Shown piece after piece: positions 25,254 through 34,051 of a DNA stretch of 64,000 nucleotides. Both the position numbers and the translations under genes were made by a program. Where the stretch lies: contig CBDDTG010000018.1 of assembly GCA_965233665.1 (NCBI GenBank), positions 39,943-103,942 on the forward strand, given 5' to 3'. Origin of the DNA: Bacterioplanes sp965233665 (GTDB lineage Bacteria; Pseudomonadota; Gammaproteobacteria; Pseudomonadales; Oceanobacteraceae). The notes below the pieces were generated by a model. It saw only the letters and a program-made list of their open reading frames with translations. It made no database searches and was not told the DNA's origin. Position 1 is the stretch's first letter, and every line of letters starts with the position of its first letter.

Positions 25254-26051
25254 ATGATCATTAATCTTTCTAAAGTCGTTGGCTTATCTGGCGTTGATGA
25301 CAGCGAAAACCCACGCGCCAAACGTCTTGGGCGCATGGTTGAATGGCCAATGATACTCATCGCCTTTTGGATCGTATTTGAATGGTATTTAGAGGCACGG
25401 GCTGAGCAACCTTTGCCCTACACCCAGTTTACCGACTGGCTACTGTGGGGGTTCTTTTTATTAGAGACGCTCATTCTTACTTGGGCGGTTGATGATAAAG
25501 CCCGCTACCTGCGCAATAACTGGAGCAATCTGGTGATTATTATCGCGGGTATGCCGCTGTTGTGGCAGGCCTATCCGCATGCCGGTGGACTGCGAGCTCT
25601 GCGCTTGTTGGCCATGTTCACCATGCTGATGAACATGTCTGGCACCTTTCAAAAAATAATGGGCCGCAATCATTTAGGGCCGACGCTGATGGTGAGCTTT
25701 ATCATCATCGTTATCGCTGGCACCTTAATGGCGGTGATTGATCCCAATGTGAAAACACCTCTGGACGGTATTTGGTGGGCATGGGTCACGGTCACCACGG
25801 TAGGCTATGGCGATATTGTTCCAGCCAGTACCGCCGGGCGGTTATTTGGCTCGGTGCTGATCCTGATGGGCATTGGCTTGTTCGCCATGCTAACGGCAAG
25901 TTTTTCGGCCTTTTTTATGCAACAGGAGGAAGAAGATTGGCGTGCTGAAGAGCGGGCAGAAGAACAGGATCAAACCCAGCAGCTGCGACACCTAGAGCAG
26001 CGCATGCAGCGGCTGGAAGAAAAAATCGATCGTTTGCTTGATAAACACTAG
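25254..26051 (+). CDS. voltage-gated-type ion channel (potassium selective)
   Basis: A 265-residue inner-membrane protein with several hydrophobic segments, a pore helix and the selectivity filter T182-V-G-Y-G-D187 (WAWVTVTTVGYGDIVPAS). The segment GGLRALRLLAMF resembles a reduced S4 sensor. The last 45 residues form a charged coiled coil (RHLEQRMQRLEEKIDRLL), probably for assembly. The start is doubtful: ATG 25254 has no ribosome-binding site because a terminator hairpin ends at 25252. ATG 25335 (MVEWPMILIAF) is a possible alternative. Confidence 0.87.
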   Translation: MIINLSKVVGLSGVDDSENPRAKRLGRMVEWPMILIAFWIVFEWYLEARAEQPLPYTQFTDWLLWGFFLLETLILTWAVDDKARYLRNNWSNLVIIIAGMPLLWQAYPHAGGLRALRLLAMFTMLMNMSGTFQKIMGRNHLGPTLMVSFIIIVIAGTLMAVIDPNVKTPLDGIWWAWVTVTTVGYGDIVPASTAGRLFGSVLILMGIGLFAMLTASFSAFFMQQEEEDWRAEERAEEQDQTQQLRHLEQRMQRLEEKIDRLLDKH

Positions 26052-26063
26052 CCGAACGTCAAT

Positions 26064-26408
26064 TTAGTGGTGCAATTGGTCGACTTTGCTGGCGCAATGA
26101 ATGCACAGCTCTGCATAAGGCACAGCATTTAAGCGGCGTTCATCAATGCCTTCACCACAATGCTCGCACACCCCGTAATGGCCGTTATCGATGCGCTGTA
26201 GGGCTTTATCAATCAAGGCGATTTCGTGCCTTGACTCCAGGCTAATGGCCGATAAAACTTCATCGTTTTCGCGCTCTACCGCCTGTTCGGCAAAATCGGA
26301 TGACAGGGGCTCGTCGCGGTGGCTGGCATCGCGCTCGGTTTTGTCGGCGCGCACGGCTAATTGTTGTCGGCGTTCAAGTAGCTGCTGACGAATGGCCTCA
26401 TTGCTCAT
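26064..26408 (-). CDS. DksA/TraR-family zinc-finger protein
   Basis: DksA-type proteins enter the RNA polymerase secondary channel to modulate transcription. The 114-residue product starts MSNEAIRQQLLERRQQL at 26408 with GGAT upstream. It has a coiled-coil region with DEPLSSDFAEQAVERENDEVL, and a four-cysteine zinc finger, CEHC...CIHC. It is shorter than E. coli DksA (151 residues), closer to the TraR/YbiI size class. Its role may overlap stress regulation. Confidence 0.9.
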   Translation of the reverse strand: MSNEAIRQQLLERRQQLAVRADKTERDASHRDEPLSSDFAEQAVERENDEVLSAISLESRHEIALIDKALQRIDNGHYGVCEHCGEGIDERRLNAVPYAELCIHCASKVDQLHH

Positions 26409-26519
26409 AATGGTTATCCTATTGGCCAGAGAATGGAGCTCGCCATCATGGCGGGCCTTGCTGACTCTGATCATAGACAATCCTGTCAGCGGCTTACTTG
26501 ATGCACATCAGTGACTGGG

Positions 26520-26939
26520 TCAGGGCAGTAGTTCAAGCGCTAGGGTGACGAAGTCTTGAGACGTGACAATGCCCAGCAAGTGGCCATCGCCATCGACCAC
26601 CAGTAAGCAGCCGCGTTTTTTAAAACTGCGCAGTGTTTCGCCGGCATCTCGCAGTGGGGTGTGCGGTTGCACCTGGTTGACCTCAGGGTTCATACAATCA
26701 CCGACCCGAGTTTTGGCGAGATACATGCCCAAGTTATGAGCACCAAACTTATCTGTGATGCGAAAGGCTTCGGCTAAAAACTCCTTCTGGGTGACAACGC
26801 CACACAGCTTGCTGTCAGCGTCGATCACTGGAATGTGACGAACCTGACGCTCTGCCATGAGTTTTTCAGCATCTTGCAGGGTGCTATCGGGTGTCAGAGT
26901 GATGGGGTCTGGGGTCATGATATCGCTGACCAGTTTCAT
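26520..26939 (-). CDS. CBS-domain pair protein
   Basis: The 139-residue protein is essentially two CBS domains (MTPDPITLTPDSTLQDAEKLMAERQVRHIPVID and MNPEVNQVQPHTPLRDAGETLRSFKKRGCLLVVD). Such modules bind adenine nucleotides and regulate partner proteins. No catalytic domain is fused and the partner is unknown. It is divergent from the ComFB-family gene, separated by 170 bases that should contain both promoters. Confidence 0.92.
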   Translation of the reverse strand: MKLVSDIMTPDPITLTPDSTLQDAEKLMAERQVRHIPVIDADSKLCGVVTQKEFLAEAFRITDKFGAHNLGMYLAKTRVGDCMNPEVNQVQPHTPLRDAGETLRSFKKRGCLLVVDGDGHLLGIVTSQDFVTLALELLP

Positions 26940-27109
26940 GCAATGCTCTCCGGCAAAGGTTTAGCGGATGGTTGTATTTCCGCTTCTATCAGCACTGCAT
27001 CGGCTGATACAAAGCGGCCATGTCGTTTGATAAGTAAAGCAGGAAAACACTGGGCTGCTATGGTTGTGTATCATCAAGCCGGCACAGGGCACTGGGAGCG
27101 ACCGATACC

Positions 27110-27391
27110 ATGAGTATTACCCATCATATTCGCAATTATTATGAACAGCTGGTGGCCGATGAAATCCTACAGCGCGTGGGCTCCAGCAAACACAGTGATA
27201 GCGACTACATGGCGGATGTCGCCTGCGTAGCACTAAACCATTTGCCACCAAGATACATTCGCTACGAAGTGGATATGGCCTTTTACATGTCACCCGACGA
27301 GTTAAAAGATATTCAGGAGCGAGTTAATCAAGCGGTGACCCATGCGTTAGCCTTCGTTAAAAAGCATAAACGTGACCAGCTAGATAGCTGA
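27110..27391 (+). CDS. late competence ComFB-family protein
   Basis: The 93-residue protein contains DYMADVACVALNHLPPRYIRYEVDMAFYMS, the hallmark of the ComFB family. ComFB-type proteins have recently been reported as cyclic-dinucleotide receptors in cyanobacteria and other bacteria. Two c-di-GMP-related proteins are encoded nearby, which makes signalling by c-di-GMP a reasonable guess here, though not shown. It lies upstream of the two-component genes but is separated by 85 bases. Confidence 0.85.
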   Translation: MSITHHIRNYYEQLVADEILQRVGSSKHSDSDYMADVACVALNHLPPRYIRYEVDMAFYMSPDELKDIQERVNQAVTHALAFVKKHKRDQLDS

Positions 27392-27476
27392 CGTAGCGTA
27401 AAAAAAACGTCAGGCAGTTGCATCACTTGCCCGGTTTCGCAGACACTTCAACCGGGATATTGGCCGGATACGGACT

Positions 27477-28157
27477 ATGCACGTTTTACTCGTAGATGAT
27501 GATCAAGAATTGTGCGCGCTGATGAAGCGTTATTTAGAGCGCGAACTGTTTCAAGTCAGTGTGGTACACACCGCAGAAGAAGGTCTGCAAGAGAGCTTGT
27601 CAGGTAAATACCAGGCAGTGGTGCTCGACATCATGCTGCCTGGTGGTAATGGTCTCGATATTCTGCGCCGCATTCGCCAACGCAGTGAGCTGCCGGTGTT
27701 GATGCTGACCGCAAAGGGCGAAGAAATGGATCGCATTGAGGGCTTAGAAATCGGTGCCGATGATTATTTGCCTAAGCCATGTAATCCGCGTGAAGTCTCT
27801 GCTCGGTTGCGCTCGGTGTTGCGTCGAGGCCGTCCAGTGGATGTCGCTAGCTCGAAAGTTGAGTTGGATGATCTAACCATCGACTTTGATCAGCACACCG
27901 TGCTGCGCAATGGCGAAGAAATTGAGCTGACCGTTACCGAATTTAATATCCTCAATATCTTGGCGCGTGATGCCGGCAAAGTGGTGGAAAAAAATCGCTT
28001 GGCCGAGCAAAGCATGCAGCGTTCGTTAACACTGTTTGACCGTAGTTTGGATATGCACCTCAGCAACCTGCGCAAAAAGCTGGGCACTAATCGCGAAGGC
28101 AAGCAGCGCATCAAAACCGTTCGCGGTGTTGGGTATCAGTACCAGCCTGAGCAATAG
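27477..28157 (+). CDS. cpxR: OmpR-family response regulator (CpxR-like)
   Basis: A 226-residue response regulator. The receiver domain has D8/D9, phospho-acceptor D51 (VVLDIMLPGGNG), T78 and K100; the C-terminal winged-helix domain ends with RKKLGTNREGKQRIKTVRGVGYQY. The sequence style (SGKYQAVVLDIMLPGGNGLDILRRIR, EIGADDYLPKPCNPREVSARLRSVLRR) matches CpxR, the envelope-stress regulator. The kinase gene follows by three bases, so the pair is one operon. A CpxP-like small periplasmic gene lies after the kinase. Confidence 0.88.
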   Translation: MHVLLVDDDQELCALMKRYLERELFQVSVVHTAEEGLQESLSGKYQAVVLDIMLPGGNGLDILRRIRQRSELPVLMLTAKGEEMDRIEGLEIGADDYLPKPCNPREVSARLRSVLRRGRPVDVASSKVELDDLTIDFDQHTVLRNGEEIELTVTEFNILNILARDAGKVVEKNRLAEQSMQRSLTLFDRSLDMHLSNLRKKLGTNREGKQRIKTVRGVGYQYQPEQ

Positions 28158-28160
28158 CTT

Positions 28161-29531
28161 GTGCGTGGCGTTTTTGTTCGCATTTATTTGGCTTTCTTGC
28201 TGACCAGCCTAGTGGCTGCCGCCGTCACATTGGTGTTGGCGGCTTACTATCGCCACTGGTCGAACGATTCCGTTAATTTAATTGCACCTACTGGCGGTTA
28301 TATTTCAGCAGCCGAGCTGATCTTGCAGCGCGGGGGAGAGCCCCTGTTGTTGGAGTGGCTGTTGACCTTCGAACGCCACCCCAGTGTGAATGCTTATGTG
28401 TTTGATGATCGTGGCCTCAGCTTGCTGCCGCAGGTTCCAAACTCGGTGGTGGAATATGCATACTCATCGCAAAACTATCAGGCGTTAGTCGACCCGTTAG
28501 GGCGCACAGAAATCCTAGTTAAAGCGCCGATTATGGCCCACAACGGCCGCATCTATTTGCTGGTGGTCGAGTTTATTCACCCGCTGGCGGTGTTTAACTT
28601 TCCGGAATACCTTGCTTGGGGGTTTGTTGCTGCCATTTTGCTGTTTGCCATTCTGGGAGGGCTGCTTTCCCGGTATTTGACACGACCTTTGGTCGATTTG
28701 CAGCGCTACGTTCAAGCGCTGGGGCGCGGCAACTTCCATTTGACCTTGCCCTCCAAGTTGATTCGTCGTGGTGATGAAGTCGGTGCCTTAAGTCGCGAGT
28801 TTGATGCCATGGCGACTCGTCTCGCACGGGTGTTAGATGATCAGAAGCAGTTGATTCGTGATGTGTCCCACGAGCTACGCTCCCCTCTGGCGCGTTCTGC
28901 TGTAGCGTTGGAGTTGGCGCGACTGGATGCCTGTGAGGAGCAGGAAGACGCGCTTAATCGCATTGAGCAAGAAAACCAGCGCTTGAATGAGCTGATCGGC
29001 GATCTGCTAGGCATGGCGCGGTTGGAGGTCGACCAGAATCTGGATCACTGGCAGCGATTGGACATGAGCGATTTGGTGGATGAAATTGTCAGCGATGCGC
29101 GTTTTGAGCATCCCGATGGTCAACTGGCTTGGCAGCCACCACCGATGGCGCTGACGGTTGAAGCCGATCCGGCGTTAATTCGCGCCGCCGCTGAAAACCT
29201 GATTCGCAATGCTTTGTTGCACACCCACGAGGGGACCGCGGTGACAGTCACCGTCGAAGCCATTGAACACCAGGTGCGTGTCTGTGTGCGAGATCGCGGG
29301 CCGGGGGTGCCAGAGTCCATTTTGCCGGATTTGGTCAGGCCATTTGTGCGCAATGAAGATGCTCGAGAGCGCAGCACCGAACAATTAGGACGTGGCCATC
29401 GCGGTTTTGGCCTGGGGTTGGCGATTGCTCACCGGGTTGCGCTTCATCATGGCGGTGAGCTGGTGCTGAGTAACCATCCAGATGGCGGTTTGCAGGCCTG
29501 TTTGATGCTGCCGATGGCCGGTGTCGGTTGA
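28161..29531 (+). CDS. cpxA: sensor histidine kinase (CpxA-like)
   Basis: A 456-residue inner-membrane kinase beginning at GTG 28161 (MRGVFVRIYLAFLLTSLVAAAVTLVLA). It has two transmembrane segments bracketing a periplasmic domain of about 120 residues, a HAMP linker, the phospho-acceptor box RDVSHELRSPLARS (H237), an N box (ENLIRNALLHT) and G boxes (VRDRGPGVPE, GFGLGLAI). The H-box and neighbouring regulator resemble CpxA. The signal sensed is not deducible. Confidence 0.9.
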   Translation: MRGVFVRIYLAFLLTSLVAAAVTLVLAAYYRHWSNDSVNLIAPTGGYISAAELILQRGGEPLLLEWLLTFERHPSVNAYVFDDRGLSLLPQVPNSVVEYAYSSQNYQALVDPLGRTEILVKAPIMAHNGRIYLLVVEFIHPLAVFNFPEYLAWGFVAAILLFAILGGLLSRYLTRPLVDLQRYVQALGRGNFHLTLPSKLIRRGDEVGALSREFDAMATRLARVLDDQKQLIRDVSHELRSPLARSAVALELARLDACEEQEDALNRIEQENQRLNELIGDLLGMARLEVDQNLDHWQRLDMSDLVDEIVSDARFEHPDGQLAWQPPPMALTVEADPALIRAAAENLIRNALLHTHEGTAVTVTVEAIEHQVRVCVRDRGPGVPESILPDLVRPFVRNEDARERSTEQLGRGHRGFGLGLAIAHRVALHHGGELVLSNHPDGGLQACLMLPMAGVG

Positions 29532-29632
29532 GACCTTTACTTGGCGTTTACTGCCCAGGGGTTCGCTGGCTGGGCCGGCGACGATAAACTATGATACTGA
29601 ACATAACCTTAACGGGATTTCGATGAGTCCCA

Positions 29633-29968
29633 ATGGAATGTAACGTGCGCCAATTTCTGTTCTTCAGTTTGATGCTGGCCTCTGCAACGGCCGCTGCCGA
29701 CACCCCGCATAGCGGTGCCGATAGTACGCGCCTGTTTGACCCGGCCGCTCCAGACCCGCGTGGAGGTCTGTCACTTGAGTGGAACAATGCCCGGCCAGAG
29801 CAGCGCCAGGCGCTGGATGACTTTTACCGCTCGTTACAGTCTCATCGCATGCAAGACCCCGATCTCTATGACGACCGAGTCGAGAATTTGCAACAGCTGC
29901 GCAGCATGTCGAGCGAGCAGCGCACACGGATGTTTAAAAACTTCGTTAAACAACAAGCAGAGCAATAA
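29633..29968 (+). CDS. small periplasmic protein, possible CpxP-like accessory
   Basis: The 111-residue product has a signal sequence (RQFLFFSLMLASATAAA) and a helical body in which RPEQRQAL and MSSEQRTRM resemble the LTxxQ-type motifs of CpxP/Spy and DUF3106-like proteins. It follows the CpxA-like kinase by about 100 bases on the same strand. An accessory role in envelope stress sensing is possible but is inference. The start may instead be GTG 29645, which gives a tidier signal peptide and has GGA upstream. Confidence 0.7.
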   Translation: MECNVRQFLFFSLMLASATAAADTPHSGADSTRLFDPAAPDPRGGLSLEWNNARPEQRQALDDFYRSLQSHRMQDPDLYDDRVENLQQLRSMSSEQRTRMFKNFVKQQAEQ

Positions 29969-30065
29969 GCGCCTCCCTTTCTCCCTCGCGCTACGGCAGT
30001 TCGGCCATAGACAGCTTGCTTCTGCTCGCTAGAGTGATCGACTTGGTTATTGGTCGGAGCACTGC

Positions 30066-31100
30066 ATGCAAACCCGAATCACCGAACTCTTCGGCATCGA
30101 ACACCCCATTGTTCTCCCCGGTATGAGCTGGATTTCAACGCCTGAGCTGGTAGCTGCAGTTGCCAATGCTGGCGGCTTGGGCATCTTGGCCAGTGGCCCA
30201 CTCACGCCTGAGCAAACGCGTCAGGCGATTGCTCGCATTCGTGAGCTAACGGATAAGCCATTTGGCATTGGTGTTACTTTGTTGATGCCCGGGGCCAAAG
30301 AGAACGCTGAAATCGCTCTGCAGGAGCAGGTGCCGGTAATTAACTTTTCTCTAGGCAAAGGCGATTGGCTGATTGAGCGAGCGCATGCTTATGGCGGTAA
30401 GGTCATCGCCACCGTGGTGAGCGAAAAGCATGCACGCTCGGCGCAAGCCATCGGTGCGGATGCATTGATGGTCACGGGTCATGAAGCAGCGGCTCACGGT
30501 GGCGATGTGACATCGCTGGTGTTGGTGCCGGCGATTGCCGCCAAGGTATCGATACCTGTCATTGCTACGGGTGGCTTTGCTGATGGTCGTGGTTTGCTGG
30601 CGGCGCTGTCACTGGGCGCTGAGGGCATTGCCATGGGGTCGCGCCTGGCGACCAGCCAAGAAAGCCCATTGCATGATCAAACCAAAGCCGCGGTGGTGGC
30701 ACGCAGTGAGCAAGACACGATTTACTCGCGCAACTTTGATGGCATTCCCGCACGTGTTATGCGCACCCGGCGCTCTATTAAGGAAACGCGACGGCCAATG
30801 AACTTTTTTATCGCCAGTTGGCAGGCCATGCGTGCCGCCAAAATGGTGCAGCAGCCAGTGTGGAAAATACTGCTGGGCATGTTAGCGATGGTTGATAAGG
30901 TCAAACTGCTGGCCTATTTCGGTGCCAGTGTGCCCAAGCTTAAAGCGGCGACGGAGCAAGGTGACTTGGACTACGGCGTACAGTTTATCGGTCAGACTCA
31001 AGGGCTGATCGAGGACATGCCGACGGTGGCTGATATCCTGCAGCGCACGGTGGCGGACGCTGAGGCCATTCACCGCCAACAGGCGCAGTTATTTCGTTAA
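30066..31100 (+). CDS. nitronate monooxygenase-family flavoprotein
   Basis: A 344-residue TIM-barrel FMN enzyme of the nitronate monooxygenase (2-nitropropane dioxygenase)/FabK-like family. MSWISTPELVAAVANAGGLGIL, MVTGHEAAAHGGD with the expected catalytic histidine, and IPVIATGGFADGRGLLAALSLGAEGIAMGSR are conserved phosphate- and flavin-binding segments. It probably detoxifies alkyl nitronates such as propionate-3-nitronate, but the family also includes enoyl-ACP reductases and its substrate is not certain. GGTCGGAG precedes the start. Confidence 0.88.
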   Translation: MQTRITELFGIEHPIVLPGMSWISTPELVAAVANAGGLGILASGPLTPEQTRQAIARIRELTDKPFGIGVTLLMPGAKENAEIALQEQVPVINFSLGKGDWLIERAHAYGGKVIATVVSEKHARSAQAIGADALMVTGHEAAAHGGDVTSLVLVPAIAAKVSIPVIATGGFADGRGLLAALSLGAEGIAMGSRLATSQESPLHDQTKAAVVARSEQDTIYSRNFDGIPARVMRTRRSIKETRRPMNFFIASWQAMRAAKMVQQPVWKILLGMLAMVDKVKLLAYFGASVPKLKAATEQGDLDYGVQFIGQTQGLIEDMPTVADILQRTVADAEAIHRQQAQLFR

Positions 31101-31250
31101 CGGCCCAGTGCTGTCATAAAAGACAAGACTTTTTGGCAAGATTGTCCTGATATTTCCTACAAGGTGGCGCAAGCGGCTGGCTATGGTCGTAATCGCGCCA
31201 CCGGTTCGCGGTCTGGTGGTTCCAATAACAATAACCATGGAATCCAGCCT

Positions 31251-32192
31251 ATGAACGTCAAAACGCTCATCGCATTTATCAGCGTGCTGCTGTTTCACTC
31301 TACCTTGTGGGCCATGTCGAAAGCGCCCGCAGAGCAAGGTTACACAGCGACGCGCCACCCCATTGTGCTTACCCACGGACTGTACGGTTTTGACAGCTTG
31401 CTGGGCATTGATTATTGGTACAAGGTACCGGAAACCCTACGTGAGGGTGGGGCGGAAGTTTTTGTTACTCAGGTGTCTAACTCAAACTCGCCGCAAATTC
31501 GGGGCGAGCAATTGATTCCCCAAATTGAAGAAATCCTGGCCATTACCGGAGCCGATAAAGTTAACCTGATCGGTCATAGTCATGGCGGCCCAACAACACG
31601 TTACGTGGCGTCTGTACGCCCAGACTTAGTTGCATCCGTGACCGCCATCGCAGGAGTTAATAAAGGCACCCCCGTTGCCGAAGCACTGCATAATTGGAGC
31701 GAAGGCTCAGATGCCTTTGCCGGCTTGATCTCAACCCTTGGCAACAGCCTGGCGAAAGTCATCGATTTGTTATCGGGTGGCGGGCAACCACAAGACATTC
31801 TGGCGTCGATGCAATCCATGACATTTGATGAAACAGCACGCTTTAATCAGCAACATCCGGGGGGTATTCCTCGCACTGAATGCGGTGAAGGCGATTATGA
31901 ACACAATGGCGTACGTTATTACTCTTGGAGCGGTGCTAAGCCGCTCACCAATGTGCTCGACCCCTTGGACTTACTCACGGGCACCACGCGTTTGTTCTTC
32001 CCGGCGGGGGAGAAAAATGATGGCTTGGTGGGCAGCTGTGCCAGTCGCTTGGGCATGTTGATTCGTGATGATTTTCGCATGAATCACTTGGACGAGGTCA
32101 ATATGACGCTGGGATTGCACGATTTAACCGAAACCGACCCGCTGACCGTTTTCCGTACCCACGCTAATCGTTTGCAGCAAGCCGGGTTATAA
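31251..32192 (+). CDS. lip: secreted triacylglycerol lipase, family I
   Basis: A secreted alpha/beta hydrolase that cleaves triglycerides. The start at ATG 31251 gives 313 residues with a signal peptide (MNVKTLIAFISVLLFHSTLWA). The catalytic triad is S110 in GHSHG, D257 in KNDGLVGSC and H279 in MNHLDEVN; C211 and C263 can form the disulfide of Pseudomonas lipases. It closely follows the family I.1/I.2 pattern, whose members need a dedicated foldase and leave by the type II system. The foldase gene starts one base after its stop. No quorum-sensing or sigma-54 site was recognised upstream. Confidence 0.94.
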   Translation: MNVKTLIAFISVLLFHSTLWAMSKAPAEQGYTATRHPIVLTHGLYGFDSLLGIDYWYKVPETLREGGAEVFVTQVSNSNSPQIRGEQLIPQIEEILAITGADKVNLIGHSHGGPTTRYVASVRPDLVASVTAIAGVNKGTPVAEALHNWSEGSDAFAGLISTLGNSLAKVIDLLSGGGQPQDILASMQSMTFDETARFNQQHPGGIPRTECGEGDYEHNGVRYYSWSGAKPLTNVLDPLDLLTGTTRLFFPAGEKNDGLVGSCASRLGMLIRDDFRMNHLDEVNMTLGLHDLTETDPLTVFRTHANRLQQAGL

Positions 32193-32193
32193 C

Positions 32194-33180
32194 ATGACCG
32201 TGCGGCAGGGAATGTGGTTTGTGCTGTTGCTGGCCTTGGTGACTTGGTCGTTGGGGCAGTGGCGCAGTATTGATGTGCAGCAGTTGCCCGCCACGTCAGC
32301 TGGGCCAGCCCAGGCCAGTTGGCAGGATGCCGATGCTGTGCAGCAAGCCTATGAAGCGCGTCAGCAGCTGCATAGGCTCAACACCTTTCGTGCCGCCAGC
32401 GTGGACGGCGAGCTAGTGCTGGATGAGCATCAACGCTTGATCATCAATCGCGATGTGCGTCATTGGTTTGATTCGCATTTATCGGCGTTAGGCGAGATCA
32501 GCTTGGAGGCCATTCACAACCTGATGCTGCAGCAAATTGCAGCACTGCCACAGCCCGGTCAGGGGCAGGCGAAACGGTTGCTGCAACGCTATCTCGATTA
32601 TCGTGCCGCCCTGGCGCAGTTTGATCAGCTGCAGCAGCGCCAACTCAACAACTCAGATACCAGCCTAGCGCTGCTGGCGCAGCGCTTGGAGTGGCAGCAG
32701 CGCCTACGTCGCCAATATTTTGCCCCAGCCACGGTGGCTGCCTTTTTTGCTGAAGACGAGGTACTGGATCGCTATCAGCTCAAGCGTCTTCAGCTGTTAG
32801 CAGCGAACGAGCCACCGATGGCCTTGCACCATGAGCTGCCTGCAGAGTTGGCGGCGAAGCGTCAGCGCAGTCAGTTGGTATTGCAGCATCGGCGCCAACA
32901 GCAGTCTCTCATGCAGGACGGCGTTTCAGATGAGGATTTGTATCGCTGGCGCCAGCAACAATACGGCGATGATGCCGCCTTGCGCTTGCAGCGGCTGGAT
33001 CAGCGTCAACAGCAGTGGCAGCAGCGATTGCATGGCTTGGTGCAATATCAACAATCCTTGCAGCGCAGCGGTGTCAGCGCCGAGGAGCAACAGCAACTGT
33101 TGCAGAGCTATCAGCAGCAGCACTTCAATGCCAGCGAGCAGAAGCGCTTGCCCGCGGCGCTGGCGTTGCTAGCGGAGTAA
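32194..33180 (+). CDS. lifO: lipase-specific foldase (Lif)
   Basis: This membrane-anchored steric chaperone folds the upstream lipase in the periplasm. The 328-residue protein has an N-terminal anchor (MWFVLLLALVTWSLGQW), an alanine/proline-rich linker and a long helical glutamine-rich body. The family motif RxxFDY(F/C)LSA appears as R89-HWFD-S94-HLSA, so the conserved tyrosine is replaced by serine. Immediate adjacency to lip (1-base gap) supports the pairing. Confidence 0.92.
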   Translation: MTVRQGMWFVLLLALVTWSLGQWRSIDVQQLPATSAGPAQASWQDADAVQQAYEARQQLHRLNTFRAASVDGELVLDEHQRLIINRDVRHWFDSHLSALGEISLEAIHNLMLQQIAALPQPGQGQAKRLLQRYLDYRAALAQFDQLQQRQLNNSDTSLALLAQRLEWQQRLRRQYFAPATVAAFFAEDEVLDRYQLKRLQLLAANEPPMALHHELPAELAAKRQRSQLVLQHRRQQQSLMQDGVSDEDLYRWRQQQYGDDAALRLQRLDQRQQQWQQRLHGLVQYQQSLQRSGVSAEEQQQLLQSYQQQHFNASEQKRLPAALALLAE

Positions 33181-33942
33181 GCTTCGTAGCTGTGAATATA
33201 TGGCTGGCGCACTGACCAGCAAATGCTCCCCACACAGCTCCGGGTTGCCTGCAGGCGGCTCGATGTAATGTCCCGCTTTGGCACCGGCTTCTATGGCGAT
33301 CAGGCGCGCAGCGGCAAAGTCCCAAGGCTTCACGCTTTCGTAATAGCCATCGAGGCGGCCACAGGCGACCCAGCAAATATCCAGCGCGGCAGAACCCAAG
33401 CGCCGAATGTCGGCACAGTGACTCAATATCTGCTGTAAACGTGCCACCAAGGTTGGAACATCATCTTTGTGATAGGGAAACCCTGTGGCAATGATTGCAC
33501 GCCGCAGATCATCGGTTGCAGCGCATTGAATGCGCTCGCGATTTAGCCAAGCGCCACGCCCGGCTTGCGCGGCAAAGGTTTCTTGCAAAAAGGGGTTATG
33601 CACCACCCCTAGCACGGCGTTGCCGTGATGGTACAAAGCAATCGACACCGCCACTTGCGGATGGCCGTGGGCATAATTGACCGTGCCATCAATGGGGTCA
33701 ATCACCCACAAAAACTCATGCTCAGTGGTCGCACTGGGAGCCAATTCTTCCGACAAAATAGCATGGCTGGGAAAGCTGTTACTGAGAGCCGCGTGAATCA
33801 TGCCATCGGCTGCGACATCCGCCTGGGTCACCAGCTCAGTTTGGTGCTTGTAGTTGCAGTTCAGGTGATGACGCTCGCGGCGAATCAGTTCGCCAGCTTG
33901 TTGCGCCAGGGCGATGATCCAGTCGAGGGAGGGTAGAGACAT
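33169..33942 (-). CDS. inositol monophosphatase-family phosphatase
   Basis: A magnesium-dependent, lithium-sensitive-type phosphatase of 257 residues. The metal-binding motifs SEE, DPIDGTVNYAHG and the later KPWDFAAARLIAIEAGA are intact. The start at 33942 (MSLPSLDWIIALAQQAG) follows a GGAG site; an upstream in-frame start exists but lacks one. The substrate may be inositol-1-phosphate or a related sugar or nucleotide (SuhB/CysQ-like alternatives). It converges with lifO, overlapping its last bases by 12 nt. Confidence 0.9.
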   Translation of the reverse strand: MSLPSLDWIIALAQQAGELIRRERHHLNCNYKHQTELVTQADVAADGMIHAALSNSFPSHAILSEELAPSATTEHEFLWVIDPIDGTVNYAHGHPQVAVSIALYHHGNAVLGVVHNPFLQETFAAQAGRGAWLNRERIQCAATDDLRRAIIATGFPYHKDDVPTLVARLQQILSHCADIRRLGSAALDICWVACGRLDGYYESVKPWDFAAARLIAIEAGAKAGHYIEPPAGNPELCGEHLLVSAPAIYSQLRSLLR

Positions 33943-34051
33943 GGTAGCGCTCCAAATAAAAAGTCGCGCTATGGTACTGGGCCAGGCCTGTCGCGGCACT
34001 GCACCAGATCATATTAAAGAACCTTTGAATCACTCGGCTGAGGGCACGGAG

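Noticed and set aside
27397..27411. CpxR-binding site before cpxR
   Set aside because: GTAAA at 27397-27401 is followed by CGTCA, not a second GTAAA, at the required five-base spacing; one half-site in an A-rich tract is not enough.
31130..31160. Sigma-54 promoter before the lipase gene
   Set aside because: TTTGGCAAGATTGTCC looks partly like a -24/-12 element, but the -12 GC is missing at the required spacing.
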